From positions 1 through 49,326 of the forward strand of contig CAJFNJ010000003.1 in the NCBI GenBank assembly GCA_904394705.1: DNA of 49,326 bases, given 5' to 3'. The notes under the pieces were generated by a model. That model ran no database searches. It was not told where the DNA came from and saw only the letters and a program-made list of their open reading frames with translations. The position numbers and the translations under genes were made by a program. Shown piece by piece: positions 31,471 through 40,181 of this stretch. The stretch is from Avimicrobium caecorum. Lineage in GTDB: Bacteria; Bacillota; Clostridia; Oscillospirales; Ruminococcaceae. Position 1 is the stretch's first letter. The number at the start of each line of letters is the position of its first letter.

Positions 31471-33384
31471 ATGATAGCTTCTCTGGAACAGATCACGAAA
31501 TATTACGGTGCGGAACTGATTCTTGACCATGTTTCGCTCAAAATAGAAGATCAGGACCGGATCGGCCTGATCGGCGTCAATGGAGCGGGAAAATCCACCC
31601 TTCTCAATATCCTCAGCGGCGACCTGGAATTTGAAAGCGGCGAACGGGCCATCACTTCCGGGGTACGCATCGGGTTCCTGCGCCAGAACAGCGGCCTGGA
31701 CCGCAGCAGTACCATCCTGGCGGAGATGCGCAGTGTCTTTGCGCCGCTCTATGAGATCGAACGGCAGATGGAAGCCATGCGCATCCGTATGCGGCAGTTC
31801 CCGGACGACCATACTCTGCTGGAGGAATACAACCGCCTGCATACCGAATTCGAGGCCGGGGACGGATACCTCATCGATGTGAAGATCAATACCATCCTCA
31901 ACGGCATGGGCTTTGCGGGACGGGACCGGGAAACCCTGATCTCGGCGCTGTCCGGCGGTGAAAAGACCCGTCTGGCCCTCTGCAAGCTGCTGCTGGAGGA
32001 ACCGGAACTGCTGATCCTGGACGAGCCCACCAACCATCTGGACTTCAAGACCCTGATCTGGCTGGAGGATTACCTCAAGGGGTACAAGGGCGCACTGCTC
32101 ATCGTATCCCATGACCGGTACTTCCTGGACAGCCTGGTGACTTCGGTGTGTGAACTGGACCGCACCCGGCTCACCCGTTATCCTGGCAACTATACCAAGT
32201 TCACCCAGCTGCGGGAGGAGGCCTATGCCCGGCAGCTCAAGCTCTACGAGCGGCAGCAGGAGGAGATTGCCCGGCTGCAGGAATATGTGGACAAGAATAT
32301 CGTCCGGGCCACCTCAGCCAAGAGCGCCAAGAGCAAGCGCAAGGCCATTGAGCACATGGAGCTGGTGGAAAAGCCGCTCCCGCCCCAGAAGCGGGCGCAT
32401 CTCTCCTTCAGCTACGATGTGGAGCCGGTCAAGGAGGTGCTGCATGTCCGGGACCTGGCCCTTTCGGTGGGCGAGGGAAGCGAACGCCGTCAGCTGTTCA
32501 AGGGGCTGCGGCTGGATGTGCTGCGCGGGGAAAAGATCGCCATTATCGGAGAAAACGGCGTGGGCAAGTCCTCGCTGCTCAAAGCCATCCAGGGACTGTT
32601 CCCCATTGACGAGGGCAAGGTGGACTGGGGAAAGAATGTCTATCTCTCCTACTATGAGCAGGAGAATACCGGACTGCACGATGAAAAGACCGCTCTGGAT
32701 GAGCTGTGGGACCGCTATCCCCGGCTCTATGAGGTGACAGTCCGCACCGTGCTGGGCAATGTACTGCTCACCGGCGAGGATGTCTATAAGAAGGTGGGGT
32801 CGCTGTCCGGCGGTGAGCGGGCCAAGCTCAAGTTTGCCATTATGATGCTGCGCAAGTCCAATATGCTGATCCTGGACGAGCCCACCAACCATCTGGATCT
32901 GGACACCAAGGAGGCACTGGATAAGGCGCTGGGCGAGTTCCCGGGCACCATCCTGATGGTTTCCCATGACCGGTATCTGCTGAGCAAGGTGCCCACCAAG
33001 ATCGCTGAGATGACCCCGGCAGGCATGACCATCTATCAGGGCGGCTATGCGGCCTATGCCCGGGGAGACCGGCCCATTCTCACGCCGGAGCAGCCGGAGC
33101 CGGAACCGGTTCCCGCCGTGCCCGAGAAGAAGAGCGAGGCCAGCACGACCTATTACCGCGGCAAGAAGCAGCGGGCGGAAGATGCCAAGCGCCGCAAGCG
33201 TCTGGACACTCTGGAGAAGGAGATCGCTGCCGATGAGGAGGAGATCCAGCGCCTGACCGAATTCATGGCAGGGGAAGAGGCCGCATCGGACTATGAAAAG
33301 CTCACCGAAGCAGCCAACCGCATGGAGGAGCTGCAGCAGGGTCTGACTGCCAAGTATGAGGAATGGTCGGAACTTTCGGAATAG
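31471..33384 (+). CDS. ABC-F family ATPase (YdiF-like)
   Basis: ABC-F proteins act on ribosomes, as translation factors or antibiotic-protection proteins, and have no membrane domain. This 637-aa protein has two nucleotide-binding domains: Walker A GVNGAGKST with LSGGEKTRLALCKLL and LILDEPTNHLD, and Walker A GENGVGKSS with LSGGERAKLKFAIMML and LILDEPTNHLD. The interdomain linker (about 235-300) is a charged helical pair ending in ATSAKSAKSKRKAIEHM. A Pro/Glu-rich stretch and a C-terminal coiled coil of about 80 residues follow, as in YdiF and Uup. The ATG at 31471 was chosen over a TTG at 31453. The length and C-terminal domain suggest YdiF rather than a resistance factor. Confidence 0.94.
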   Translation: MIASLEQITKYYGAELILDHVSLKIEDQDRIGLIGVNGAGKSTLLNILSGDLEFESGERAITSGVRIGFLRQNSGLDRSSTILAEMRSVFAPLYEIERQMEAMRIRMRQFPDDHTLLEEYNRLHTEFEAGDGYLIDVKINTILNGMGFAGRDRETLISALSGGEKTRLALCKLLLEEPELLILDEPTNHLDFKTLIWLEDYLKGYKGALLIVSHDRYFLDSLVTSVCELDRTRLTRYPGNYTKFTQLREEAYARQLKLYERQQEEIARLQEYVDKNIVRATSAKSAKSKRKAIEHMELVEKPLPPQKRAHLSFSYDVEPVKEVLHVRDLALSVGEGSERRQLFKGLRLDVLRGEKIAIIGENGVGKSSLLKAIQGLFPIDEGKVDWGKNVYLSYYEQENTGLHDEKTALDELWDRYPRLYEVTVRTVLGNVLLTGEDVYKKVGSLSGGERAKLKFAIMMLRKSNMLILDEPTNHLDLDTKEALDKALGEFPGTILMVSHDRYLLSKVPTKIAEMTPAGMTIYQGGYAAYARGDRPILTPEQPEPEPVPAVPEKKSEASTTYYRGKKQRAEDAKRRKRLDTLEKEIAADEEEIQRLTEFMAGEEAASDYEKLTEAANRMEELQQGLTAKYEEWSELSE

Positions 33385-33405
33385 GAGGATTTTACAAGGA
33401 TTTTG

Positions 33406-33434
33406 TGGAAATCCGCGGAAATATTCAGTATAAT
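33406..33434 (+). promoter_or_regulatory. Promoter of the AI-2E family transporter gene
   Basis: TGGAAA (33406-33411) and a perfect TATAAT (33429-33434) have 17-base spacing. Confidence 0.75.
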
Positions 33435-33499
33435 AGCAGTTGTCAAAAATGGAATTGGGAACGGATCGGGGGGATCTGATTCTCAAAGGAGTGAAGAAT

Positions 33500-34690
33500 G
33501 TGAAAATTGAATGGAATCGACGCTATACCACCATTGCGGTCTATGCCATTCTGGTATTGGTATTCGGAGTACTGTTCCTCTATGGGGTACAGAACTACCG
33601 GGAAGTCAAGGCGTGGTTCAGCGCAGCGCTGGTGACCCTGCGGCCCTTTATTTTCGGCTTTGTGATCGCCTACCTGCTCAATCCCATCTATGTTTTCCTG
33701 GATAAGAAGTTCCTGCCCTGGCTGACCAACAACACCATCAATCCGCCTGCCTGCCGGGGATTGGCGATCATCGTCACCTACGCACTGACCGGCGGAGTGC
33801 TGTATCTGTTTTCGGCCCTGGTGTTCCCGCAGATCATCATCAGTGTCAGCAGCATCATCGGGAATCTGCGCAGCTATGCCGATTCACTCCAGCAGCTGCT
33901 GGATATGATCACCCATCTGGTGACAGTGGACGGCATGCCGCCGGAGATCGTCCATGCCATGGAAATGTCGGTGGAGAATGTCATCAATCAGATCTATGAT
34001 CTGGTGCTCAACTCGGTTCCCCATGTGCTGGACTATGCCATGAACTTTACCAGCGGCCTGTTCAGCCTGATTATCGGCATCATCATCTCGATCTATATGT
34101 TCATGGGCAAGGAACGGTTCCTGGCCCAGTCCCGCAAGGTGATGTATGCCCTCTTCAATGAGGAAAACGCCAAGTTCATGATCGATCTTGCCGGTGAATC
34201 CAATGCCATCTTCAGCGGCTTCATCACCGGCAAGATCATCGACTCGCTCATCATCGGAATCCTCTGCTTCATCGGCATGTGGATTCTCAAGATGCCCTAT
34301 GTGGTGCTGGTGAGCGTCATTGTGGGCGTGACCAATGTCATTCCCTATTTCGGACCGTTCATCGGAGCGATCCCGTCCATCATCATCATTCTCACCGAGA
34401 GCCCCCTGCAGGCACTGATCTTTGCCATCTTTGTGCTGCTGCTCCAGCAGTTTGACGGCAATATCCTCGGCCCGATGATCCTGGGCGATACCACTGGACT
34501 GTCGGCCTTCTGGGTGATCTTTGCCATCCTGATCTTCGGCAAATTCCTGGGCTTCGCGGGAATGTTCATCGGTGTGCCGGTATTTGCGGTGGTCTATTCG
34601 GTCATCAAGAAATTCATTGCCATCAAGCTGCAGAAGAAGGGTCTCCCCAGCGAAACAGCTGCCTACGCGGACGACCCAAGCAAGCTGTAA
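33500..34690 (+). CDS. AI-2E family (PerM/YtvI) membrane protein
   Basis: This family includes exporters of small molecules such as autoinducer-2 and Na+/H+ antiporters. The substrate here is unknown. The 396-aa protein has about eight hydrophobic segments. It starts with one at about 12-32 (TIAVYAILVLVFGVLFLYGV), has a central extracytoplasmic helical stretch (about 140-200), and ends with the conserved IPYFGPFIGAIPSIIIIL and QFDGNILGPMILGDTTGLSAFWVIFAI signature. The GTG at 33500 was chosen because AAAGGAG lies eight bases upstream; the frame is open to a TTG at 33440. The next gene, an SDR, starts 33 bases after the stop and may be co-transcribed. Confidence 0.92.
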   Translation: MKIEWNRRYTTIAVYAILVLVFGVLFLYGVQNYREVKAWFSAALVTLRPFIFGFVIAYLLNPIYVFLDKKFLPWLTNNTINPPACRGLAIIVTYALTGGVLYLFSALVFPQIIISVSSIIGNLRSYADSLQQLLDMITHLVTVDGMPPEIVHAMEMSVENVINQIYDLVLNSVPHVLDYAMNFTSGLFSLIIGIIISIYMFMGKERFLAQSRKVMYALFNEENAKFMIDLAGESNAIFSGFITGKIIDSLIIGILCFIGMWILKMPYVVLVSVIVGVTNVIPYFGPFIGAIPSIIIILTESPLQALIFAIFVLLLQQFDGNILGPMILGDTTGLSAFWVIFAILIFGKFLGFAGMFIGVPVFAVVYSVIKKFIAIKLQKKGLPSETAAYADDPSKL

Positions 34691-34723
34691 CGGCACAGAC
34701 ACTGTGAGAAAAGGGGGAGCTGT

Positions 34724-35482
34724 ATGGATTACAAAGGAAAAAAGGTTCTGGTTACCGGCGGAGCTTCCGGCATCGGCCGGGAGATTGCCCTGGAATATGC
34801 CCGGGCCGGCGCACTGGTGATTGTGGCGGACAAGGACTATGAAGGCGACCGCTTTGTCCGGGGCGAACTGCGTCCGATCATGCCCGAGTGCTGTTTTTTC
34901 CACTGTGACCTGGCACTCTCCTCCGCCTGTGAAAACCTGATGCAGAGCATCTTCGAACAGTTTGACGACCTGGACATCATCATCAATAACGCCGGTGTGA
35001 GCCAATTCTGCAGCCTGTGGGAGGAAACAGTGGAGCACTGGGATTATGTGCTCAACTCCAATCTCCGGGCCATGTTCCTCATCAGCCGGGAGTATATGAT
35101 CAACCGGCGCAAGAAGGGCTACAAGGAGCGGTACGGACGCATTGTGAACATCTCCAGCACCCGCAGCCTGATGAGCGAGGAGGGCACTGAGGCCTATACC
35201 GCTTCCAAGGGCGGTGTCACTGCGCTGACCCATGCGCTGGCAGTGAGCTTTGCGCCCTATGCGGTGACGGTGAACTCCATCAGCCCGGGCTGGATCTGCT
35301 GCGATGGCTATGACCAGCTCAAATACGCCGATCACCGGCAGCACCTGTCCGGCCGGGTGGGAAAGCCGGAGGATGTGGCTTCGGCCTGCTTCTTCCTCAC
35401 CGATGAGAAGAACGACTTCATCAACGGGCAGGATCTGGTAGTGGACGGCGGCATGACCAAGAAAATGATCTATCTGGACTGA
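34724..35482 (+). CDS. SDR family oxidoreductase
   Basis: This short-chain dehydrogenase/reductase has 252 residues and the classical set of motifs. The nucleotide-binding loop is TGGASGIGREIA (about 9-20), NNAGV lies at about 86-90, the catalytic Ser is in ISSTRS (about 143-148), and YTASK (about 158-162) holds Tyr and Lys. After these come SISPGWI and the C-terminal DGGM. The Asp at the end of the second strand (VIVADKDYEG) suggests NAD(H). The substrate is unknown. GGGGGAG precedes the ATG. It lies 33 bases after the membrane protein gene and is followed by a strong terminator, so it is probably the last gene of that transcript. Confidence 0.92.
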   Translation: MDYKGKKVLVTGGASGIGREIALEYARAGALVIVADKDYEGDRFVRGELRPIMPECCFFHCDLALSSACENLMQSIFEQFDDLDIIINNAGVSQFCSLWEETVEHWDYVLNSNLRAMFLISREYMINRRKKGYKERYGRIVNISSTRSLMSEEGTEAYTASKGGVTALTHALAVSFAPYAVTVNSISPGWICCDGYDQLKYADHRQHLSGRVGKPEDVASACFFLTDEKNDFINGQDLVVDGGMTKKMIYLD

Positions 35483-35487
35483 TATGC

Positions 35488-35534
35488 AGCGGCCTGCGGA
35501 ACGGGGAGACCTGGTTTCCGCAGGCCGCTTTTTT
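35488..35534 (+). terminator. Terminator after the SDR gene
   Basis: AGCGGCCTGCGGAA and TTCCGCAGGCCGCT form a 14-bp perfect stem followed by T. Confidence 0.93.
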
Positions 35535-35584
35535 GTGAATTTTGTGTACAGACTGTAAAAGAAAGACGGCTAAATTGGCAGATA

Positions 35585-35613
35585 TTGCAGGAACTGCCGA
35601 AGTATGGTATAGT
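35585..35613 (+). promoter_or_regulatory. Promoter of the large membrane-anchored protein gene
   Basis: TTGCAG (35585-35590) and TATAGT (35608-35613) have 17-base spacing, with an extended -10 TGG. The roughly 120-base leader has an inverted repeat TTCCGG/CCGGAA (about 35631-35661) and another TATAAT at 35667-35672. Confidence 0.7.
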
Positions 35614-35740
35614 GTATTCCAAGGCAGCCTTTCCGGAGGGGAGGGGCTGTACCCTGCCGGAAGCTGTATAATCTCTGTGAAGTCCGGCAACACTTCGTTT
35701 GAAAAGCAGGGAATTTTTCCCGCTGAAAGGATCAAATGAT

Positions 35741-37522
35741 ATGAACAAGAATAAGATACGCAATCTGATCTACCTGGTGTTCACCGTCCTGGTGGTGCTC
35801 AATGTGCTGGTGAACGCACCCAACCTCAACCCCATGTACTTTGAAGGGGCTGTGTTCTGGTGCTTCCTCATCACCGTATATCTGGGCGTCTATGCGGTGT
35901 TCCGTTACGGGGAGATCATTCCCATCAGCTATGGCGGCATCCGCCGGTATTCGGTGGAGTTCACCGGCGGCACTCCCAAAAAGCTCTTTACTGTGATCGC
36001 TGTGCCGTGGGTGCTGCTGATTCTGGTTTCGCTGCTGTCGTCGCCGATTTTTGGCTCCAAGGCCTATCGGGATCAGCTGGGTGACCCGGAAGTGCGCACC
36101 TTCTCCAGCGACATCCAGGTCATGGATCAGAGCCAGCTTCCCATTGTGGATAAGGCGCTGGCAGCCAACCTGGCGGATAAGAAGCTGGGCGAGCGTCCTT
36201 CGCTGGGCAGCCAGGTGTATCTGGGCGAGCCCACCAAGCAGCTGGTCAACGGCAAGCTGGTGTGGGTTGTGCCGCTGCATCACTCGGGCCTGTTTAAGTG
36301 GTTCACCAATATGAGCGGCACACCCGGCTATGTGGTGGTTTCCGCCACCAATATCAACGATGTGGAGTATGTGGAGGACTACAAGATCAAGTACCAGCCC
36401 AACTCCTATCTGCTGGACGACCTGCAGCGTCATCTGCGTCTGAACGGCGCCCTGTTTGACGGCATCACCGACTATTCCTTCGAGCTGGACGAGAGCGGTC
36501 AGCCCTACTGGATCGTCACTTCCTACAAGAATACCCGGGGCTTTGCCCTGCCGGAGGCCAAGGGCATCTATGCCGTGAATGCCTCCACCGGCGATGTACA
36601 GTACTACTCCATCGATGAGGTGCCGGACTGGGTGGACCGTGTTCAGCCGGAGGACTTCATCGTCAACCAGATCAACAACAAGGGCGAATATGTCCATGGC
36701 ATTTTCAACTTCTCGGATAAGGACAAGTACCGTACTTCCGAGGGTGAGGCCATCATTTACAACAACGGTGACTGCTATCTGTTCACCGGTCTGACCAGTA
36801 TCGGTCAGGACGAAAGTGCCATCGGTTTCATGATGGTGGATATGGTCACCAAGGAGCCGATCCTCTACCAGATGAACGGCGCCACGGAAAAGTCGGCCCA
36901 GCAGTCGGCTCAGGGCAAGGTGCAGTACCAGGGCTATAAGGCGGACTTCCCGATCATTCTCAATGTGGACGGCATTCCCACCTACTTCATGCCGCTCAAG
37001 GACTCCGCCGGCCTGATCAAGCAGTATGCCTTTGTATCGGTAACCAACTACTCCAGCGTCGGCGTGGGTGAAACGGTGCAGGATGCCCTGCGGGATTACT
37101 CCAATGTGCTCTCCCAGAGCGGCAGCAGCTCCATCGGCAGCGCAACCGGGGAACTGGTATCCGCAGAGGGCAATGTGCTGCGTATCTCCTCGCATGTGGA
37201 GGAGGGCATCACAGTCTACTCCATCCTGCTGGACAGCGACCAGAACCGCATCTTTACCGCATCGGCCTCGCTGAGTGCCGAGCTGCCTATCACAGCCGCC
37301 GGAGACCGGGTCCGGGTGGAATACCGGGAGAACGGCAGCTATGTGAACGGCCTGGAGAGCTTTGATAACCTCGCCTTTACCCAGGGGGAAGCCACAGCTC
37401 CGACAGAGCCGGAATCCACTGAGTCCGCTGAGGAGCCGGCAGAAGAACCGGCTGAGGTACCGGCTGAGGAAACTATGCCTACCGAGCCGGAAACACCGGC
37501 AGCTGAGGAACCGGCAGCCTGA
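35741..37522 (+). CDS. Large membrane-anchored extracytoplasmic protein, function unknown
   Basis: This 593-aa protein begins with three hydrophobic segments (about 8-27, 34-54 and 79-100). A large soluble domain, probably outside the cell, follows (about 105-545) and ends in a tail of some 40 residues made mostly of Pro, Glu, Thr and Ala. The soluble part is rich in Tyr, Gly and beta-strands and has blocks such as PYWIVTSYKNTRGFALPEA, VPDWVDRVQPEDFI and TYFMPLKDSAGLIKQYAFVSV. I recall similar unannotated or cell-shape-labelled proteins in Firmicutes but cannot name a function. The ATG at 35741 has AAAGG ten bases upstream. The upstream extension to 35699 lacks support. It is transcribed alone, between two terminators. 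Confidence 0.8.
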   Translation: MNKNKIRNLIYLVFTVLVVLNVLVNAPNLNPMYFEGAVFWCFLITVYLGVYAVFRYGEIIPISYGGIRRYSVEFTGGTPKKLFTVIAVPWVLLILVSLLSSPIFGSKAYRDQLGDPEVRTFSSDIQVMDQSQLPIVDKALAANLADKKLGERPSLGSQVYLGEPTKQLVNGKLVWVVPLHHSGLFKWFTNMSGTPGYVVVSATNINDVEYVEDYKIKYQPNSYLLDDLQRHLRLNGALFDGITDYSFELDESGQPYWIVTSYKNTRGFALPEAKGIYAVNASTGDVQYYSIDEVPDWVDRVQPEDFIVNQINNKGEYVHGIFNFSDKDKYRTSEGEAIIYNNGDCYLFTGLTSIGQDESAIGFMMVDMVTKEPILYQMNGATEKSAQQSAQGKVQYQGYKADFPIILNVDGIPTYFMPLKDSAGLIKQYAFVSVTNYSSVGVGETVQDALRDYSNVLSQSGSSSIGSATGELVSAEGNVLRISSHVEEGITVYSILLDSDQNRIFTASASLSAELPITAAGDRVRVEYRENGSYVNGLESFDNLAFTQGEATAPTEPESTESAEEPAEEPAEVPAEETMPTEPETPAAEEPAA

Positions 37523-37544
37523 CCGGTGTCATAGGAATCATTTC

Positions 37545-37597
37545 AAAGGGGCAGTTTGCCTGGTCCGGAAAGCCGGATTGGGTAAACTGCCCTTTTT
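37545..37597 (+). terminator. Terminator after the large membrane-anchored protein gene
   Basis: GGGGCAGTTTGCC and GGGTAAACTGCCC pair, with an inner CCGG stem, and T follows. Confidence 0.88.
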
Positions 37598-37657
37598 CCA
37601 TAGGCTGGAACGGGAGATTTTCTCAAAGCGGATGGTAGTAAATCCCGGTGGATTTGT

Positions 37658-37665
37658 GCTATACT
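37658..37665 (+). promoter_or_regulatory. Extended -10 promoter of the transketolase genes
   Basis: TGCTATACT (37657-37665) is an extended -10, about 50 bases before the start codon. The -35 is weak. Confidence 0.6.
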
Positions 37666-37717
37666 GATAAGTGACAAATGTCTCGACAGGCTTTTTACTT
37701 TTTTGGAGGTGTGCATT

Positions 37718-38566
37718 ATGGAACTTGCTCGTCAGAAGCAGGCCAGAATCTTTGCCGCACAGATCCGGATCGAAACCCTCAAGGCCCTGGGTCATCTGGG
37801 CTTTGGTCATCTGGGTGGATCGCTGTCCATTGCGGATCTGTTGGCAGTACTCTATTCCGGGGAGATGAAGGTAGACCCCGCCAATCCCAACTGGGAGGAC
37901 CGGGATTTCCTCGTCTGCTCCAAGGGCCACGCTGGTCCGGCGATTTATGCCACACTGGCACTCCGGGGCTTCTTCCCCAAGGAGGAGCTGCTGACCATCA
38001 ACCAGGGCGGTACTCATCTGCCCAGCCACTGTGACCACAATCTGACCCCCGGTATTGATATGACCACCGGTTCGCTGGGTCAGGGTTCATCGCTGGCAGT
38101 GGGTGTAGCCATGGGCAAGCGGATCAGCGGCAAGGACAATACCACCTACCTGATCCTCGGCGATGGCGAGATCCAGGAGGGCCAGGTCTGGGAAGCCGCG
38201 TCGCTGGCAGCCCAGCAGAAGCTCTCCAACCTGATCGCCTTTGTGGACTGGAACAAGAAGCAGCTGGATGGCTATATCTCGGACATCAATGACTTCTCCA
38301 ACATTGCGGAGCGGTTCGCAGCCTTTGGCTGGGATGCGGTAACCGTGGACGGACATGATGTGGCAGCTATTGCGGACGCCATTGAGAATGCCAAGCGTCT
38401 GGATGACGGTCGTCCTCACTGCATCGTACTGGATACCATCAAGGGCAAGGGCTGCAGCTTTGTATCCGATGCAGACAGCAATCATCATGTAACCATCAGT
38501 GCGGACCAGCTGGCGGCAGGACTTGCCGAGCTGGAGGAAGAACTTGCAAAGGCGGTGGCTGAATAA
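37718..38566 (+). CDS. Transketolase, N-terminal subunit
   Basis: Transketolase moves two-carbon units between sugar phosphates in the non-oxidative pentose phosphate pathway. Clostridia often encode it as two proteins, and this 282-aa one is the thiamine-diphosphate/Mg-binding half. It has HLGGSLSIADLLAVLY, CSKGHAGPAIYATLA, the Mg-binding GDGEIQEGQVWEAA and the DTIKGKGCSF segment. The ATG at 37718 has GGAGG at a good distance. The stop overlaps the start of the second subunit gene (TAATG), so the two halves are translationally coupled in equal amounts. Confidence 0.95.
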   Translation: MELARQKQARIFAAQIRIETLKALGHLGFGHLGGSLSIADLLAVLYSGEMKVDPANPNWEDRDFLVCSKGHAGPAIYATLALRGFFPKEELLTINQGGTHLPSHCDHNLTPGIDMTTGSLGQGSSLAVGVAMGKRISGKDNTTYLILGDGEIQEGQVWEAASLAAQQKLSNLIAFVDWNKKQLDGYISDINDFSNIAERFAAFGWDAVTVDGHDVAAIADAIENAKRLDDGRPHCIVLDTIKGKGCSFVSDADSNHHVTISADQLAAGLAELEEELAKAVAE

Positions 38567-39534
38567 TGGCAGTGGTACTTGCAAACAAGCATGAAAAAGA
38601 AGCCGTGGAAATGCGTGCGGCACTGTGTGAAACCCTGATGCAGCTGGCAGAAACCCGGGAGGATATTGTTTACCTGGATGCGGACCTGTTCGGTTCCAGC
38701 GGCATGAAGAAGTTCGCCAAGGCCTATCCCGACCGTGCCTTTGATGTGGGCATTGCCGAGGCCAATATGATCGGTGTGGCAGCAGGTATGTCCGCCACCG
38801 GCAAGACTCCCTTTGTTCACTCCTTTGGTCCCTTCGCCACCCGCCGCTGCTTCGACCAGCTCTTCCTGTCGGTGGCCTATGGACGCAATACCGTCAATGT
38901 CATCGGTTCCGACCCCGGCATTACCGCTCTCTACAACGGCGGTACCCACATGCCTTTTGAAGATGTGGGCATTATGCGCAATATTCCCACCGCAATCATT
39001 GTGGAGCCCACTGACACCACGATGCTGCGCAGCGTAGTCCGGGATCTCTCGGAAAAGCGCGGTCTGCACTACATCCGCCTGAAGCGCAAGACTGCTATCA
39101 AGGTCTACGAGGAAGGCACCACCTTTACCATCGGCAAGGGCATCACCATCCGGGAGGGCAGCGATGTCACCCTGATTGCCGCCGGCATTATGGTCAGCGA
39201 GGCACTGGCTGCCGCTGAACAGCTGGCTGTGGAGGGCATTTCCGCCCGTGTGATCGATATGTTCACACTGAAGCCCATTGACGCGGAGCTCATCAAGCTG
39301 GCTGCCGCGGAGACCGGCGCCATCGTCACCTGTGAGAACCACAGCGTGATCAATGGCCTGGGCAGTGCCGTGGCCGAAGTGCTGGTACAGAATACCCCCG
39401 TTCCCATGGAGATGGTGGGTGTGCGGGACGAGTTCGGCGAGGTGGGCGACGAGGCTTACCTCAAGGAGCGGTTCGGCCTGACAGCTGCCAACATTGTGGC
39501 AAAGGCCAAGGCAGTTCTGGCACGGAAAAAGTAA
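38566..39534 (+). CDS. Transketolase, C-terminal subunit
   Basis: This 322-aa protein is the second half of the split transketolase, with the pyrimidine-binding and C-terminal domains. It shows VYLDADLFGSSGM, the FDVGIAEANMIGVAAGMSATGKTPFVHSF block that contains the conserved Glu which activates thiamine diphosphate, and later CENHSVINGLGSAVAEVL. It acts as a heterotetramer with the N-terminal subunit. The start overlaps the preceding stop by one base. A perfect terminator follows that also serves the minus-strand RNA candidate. Confidence 0.95.
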   Translation: MAVVLANKHEKEAVEMRAALCETLMQLAETREDIVYLDADLFGSSGMKKFAKAYPDRAFDVGIAEANMIGVAAGMSATGKTPFVHSFGPFATRRCFDQLFLSVAYGRNTVNVIGSDPGITALYNGGTHMPFEDVGIMRNIPTAIIVEPTDTTMLRSVVRDLSEKRGLHYIRLKRKTAIKVYEEGTTFTIGKGITIREGSDVTLIAAGIMVSEALAAAEQLAVEGISARVIDMFTLKPIDAELIKLAAAETGAIVTCENHSVINGLGSAVAEVLVQNTPVPMEMVGVRDEFGEVGDEAYLKERFGLTAANIVAKAKAVLARKK

Positions 39535-39553
39535 AAAGCAATCCTGATACAGG

Positions 39554-39584
39554 AAAAGGCAGAGGAGTGATCCTCTGCCTTTTT
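39554..39584. terminator. Bidirectional terminator of transketolase and the RNA candidate
   Basis: AAAAGGCAGAGGA and TCCTCTGCCTTTT pair perfectly and have T-runs in both directions. Confidence 0.92.
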
Positions 39585-39733
39585 GTTATGCCCGGCACTG
39601 CTTTGGGAACTCTGCTTGGGAGAGCTGATATGCCCGACCAGCTGAGAAGCACCCGCAGTGCGGTGAACGGGAACCTCCCCTGCCCAGTGGAACAAAGTGC
39701 GCAGTCGGAGCAGGGAAGCGCCCGCATCGGCCC
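39554..39733 (-). ncRNA. Candidate small RNA, possibly 6S-like
   Basis: This stretch has no credible protein gene, yet on the minus strand it has a promoter (TTGTCC 39764-39769, 18 bases, TATACC 39740-39745) and a strong terminator 180 bases on. The predicted RNA of about 180 nt starts GGGCCGATGC. It has an apical stem CCCTGC/GCAGGG around a 28-base loop, a small side hairpin CACCGCA/TGC-GGGTG in the 3' strand, and a weak closing helix GCCGA/TCGGGC. Size, G+C content and side hairpin recall 6S RNA, but the closing helix is poor, so the class is not established. Covariance-model scoring would settle it. Confidence 0.4.
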
Positions 39734-39739
39734 TGCCCC

Positions 39740-39769
39740 GGTATAAAACCAGCGGGCCGCCATGGACAA
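39740..39769 (-). promoter_or_regulatory. Probable promoter of the 39.6-kb RNA candidate
   Basis: On the minus strand TTGTCC (39764-39769) and TATACC (39740-39745) are 18 bases apart. Confidence 0.45.
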
Positions 39770-39800
39770 AGAAGCAAACACCGCACACCGCCCCGCAAAA

Positions 39801-39833
39801 TAAAAACAGACAGCCCGTGCGAAGGGCTGTCTG
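39801..39833 (-). terminator. Terminator of the GT2-glf-small protein operon
   Basis: On the minus strand CAGACAGCCC and GGGCTGTCTG pair around an eight-base loop and are followed by a run of five T. Confidence 0.9.
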
Positions 39834-39850
39834 CTGAATGCGGGGAAATA

Positions 39851-40144
39851 TCAGGCGTGGAGCTCCAGGAAGGTGGCGGTCAGGCCTTCAAAGAGCGCCT
39901 CATTGATCGAGAGCCGAAGGAGCTGGTCGCCCTGGGCGGCGAAGTGGGCTGTCCCCTTGTCGGTCACAAGCTGGAAGAGTGCCTCCAGGCCATGACCGTC
40001 AATCTGGAACAGGTACCCGAACCGGCAGGTGGTTCCGGCGAGGTTCTCATAGTCGGTGCCCTCGGCGAGCATCTGCAGGGCAGCAGAGGCCAGGTGCTCC
40101 TTCAGCGCCTTGTTTTCCATTTCGTTGTGTTCTGTGGGTTTCAT
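39851..40144 (-). CDS. Small hypothetical protein
   Basis: I do not recognise this 97-aa protein. It is soluble, with a hydrophilic helical start (HNEMENKALKEHLASAALQMLAEGTDYENL) and alternating strands after it (TTCRFGYLFQIDG, FQLVTDKGTAHFAAQG, LLRLSINEALFEGLTATFLELHA), which suggests one small alpha/beta domain. The ATG has GGGAGG six bases upstream, strong support for a real gene. It lies 37 bases after glf with no terminator between and is followed by one, so it is probably the last gene of that operon. No role in sugar metabolism can be read from it. Confidence 0.75.
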   Translation of the reverse strand: MKPTEHNEMENKALKEHLASAALQMLAEGTDYENLAGTTCRFGYLFQIDGHGLEALFQLVTDKGTAHFAAQGDQLLRLSINEALFEGLTATFLELHA

Positions 40145-40181
40145 GGGCTTCCTCCCGGGAATGCAGTCTGTGTAAGGCTTT

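Noticed and set aside
39456..39788. Small minus-strand frames in the 39.6-kb gap as genes
   Set aside because: Several overlapping frames are open, none has a ribosome site, and the promoter-terminator layout suits an RNA better.
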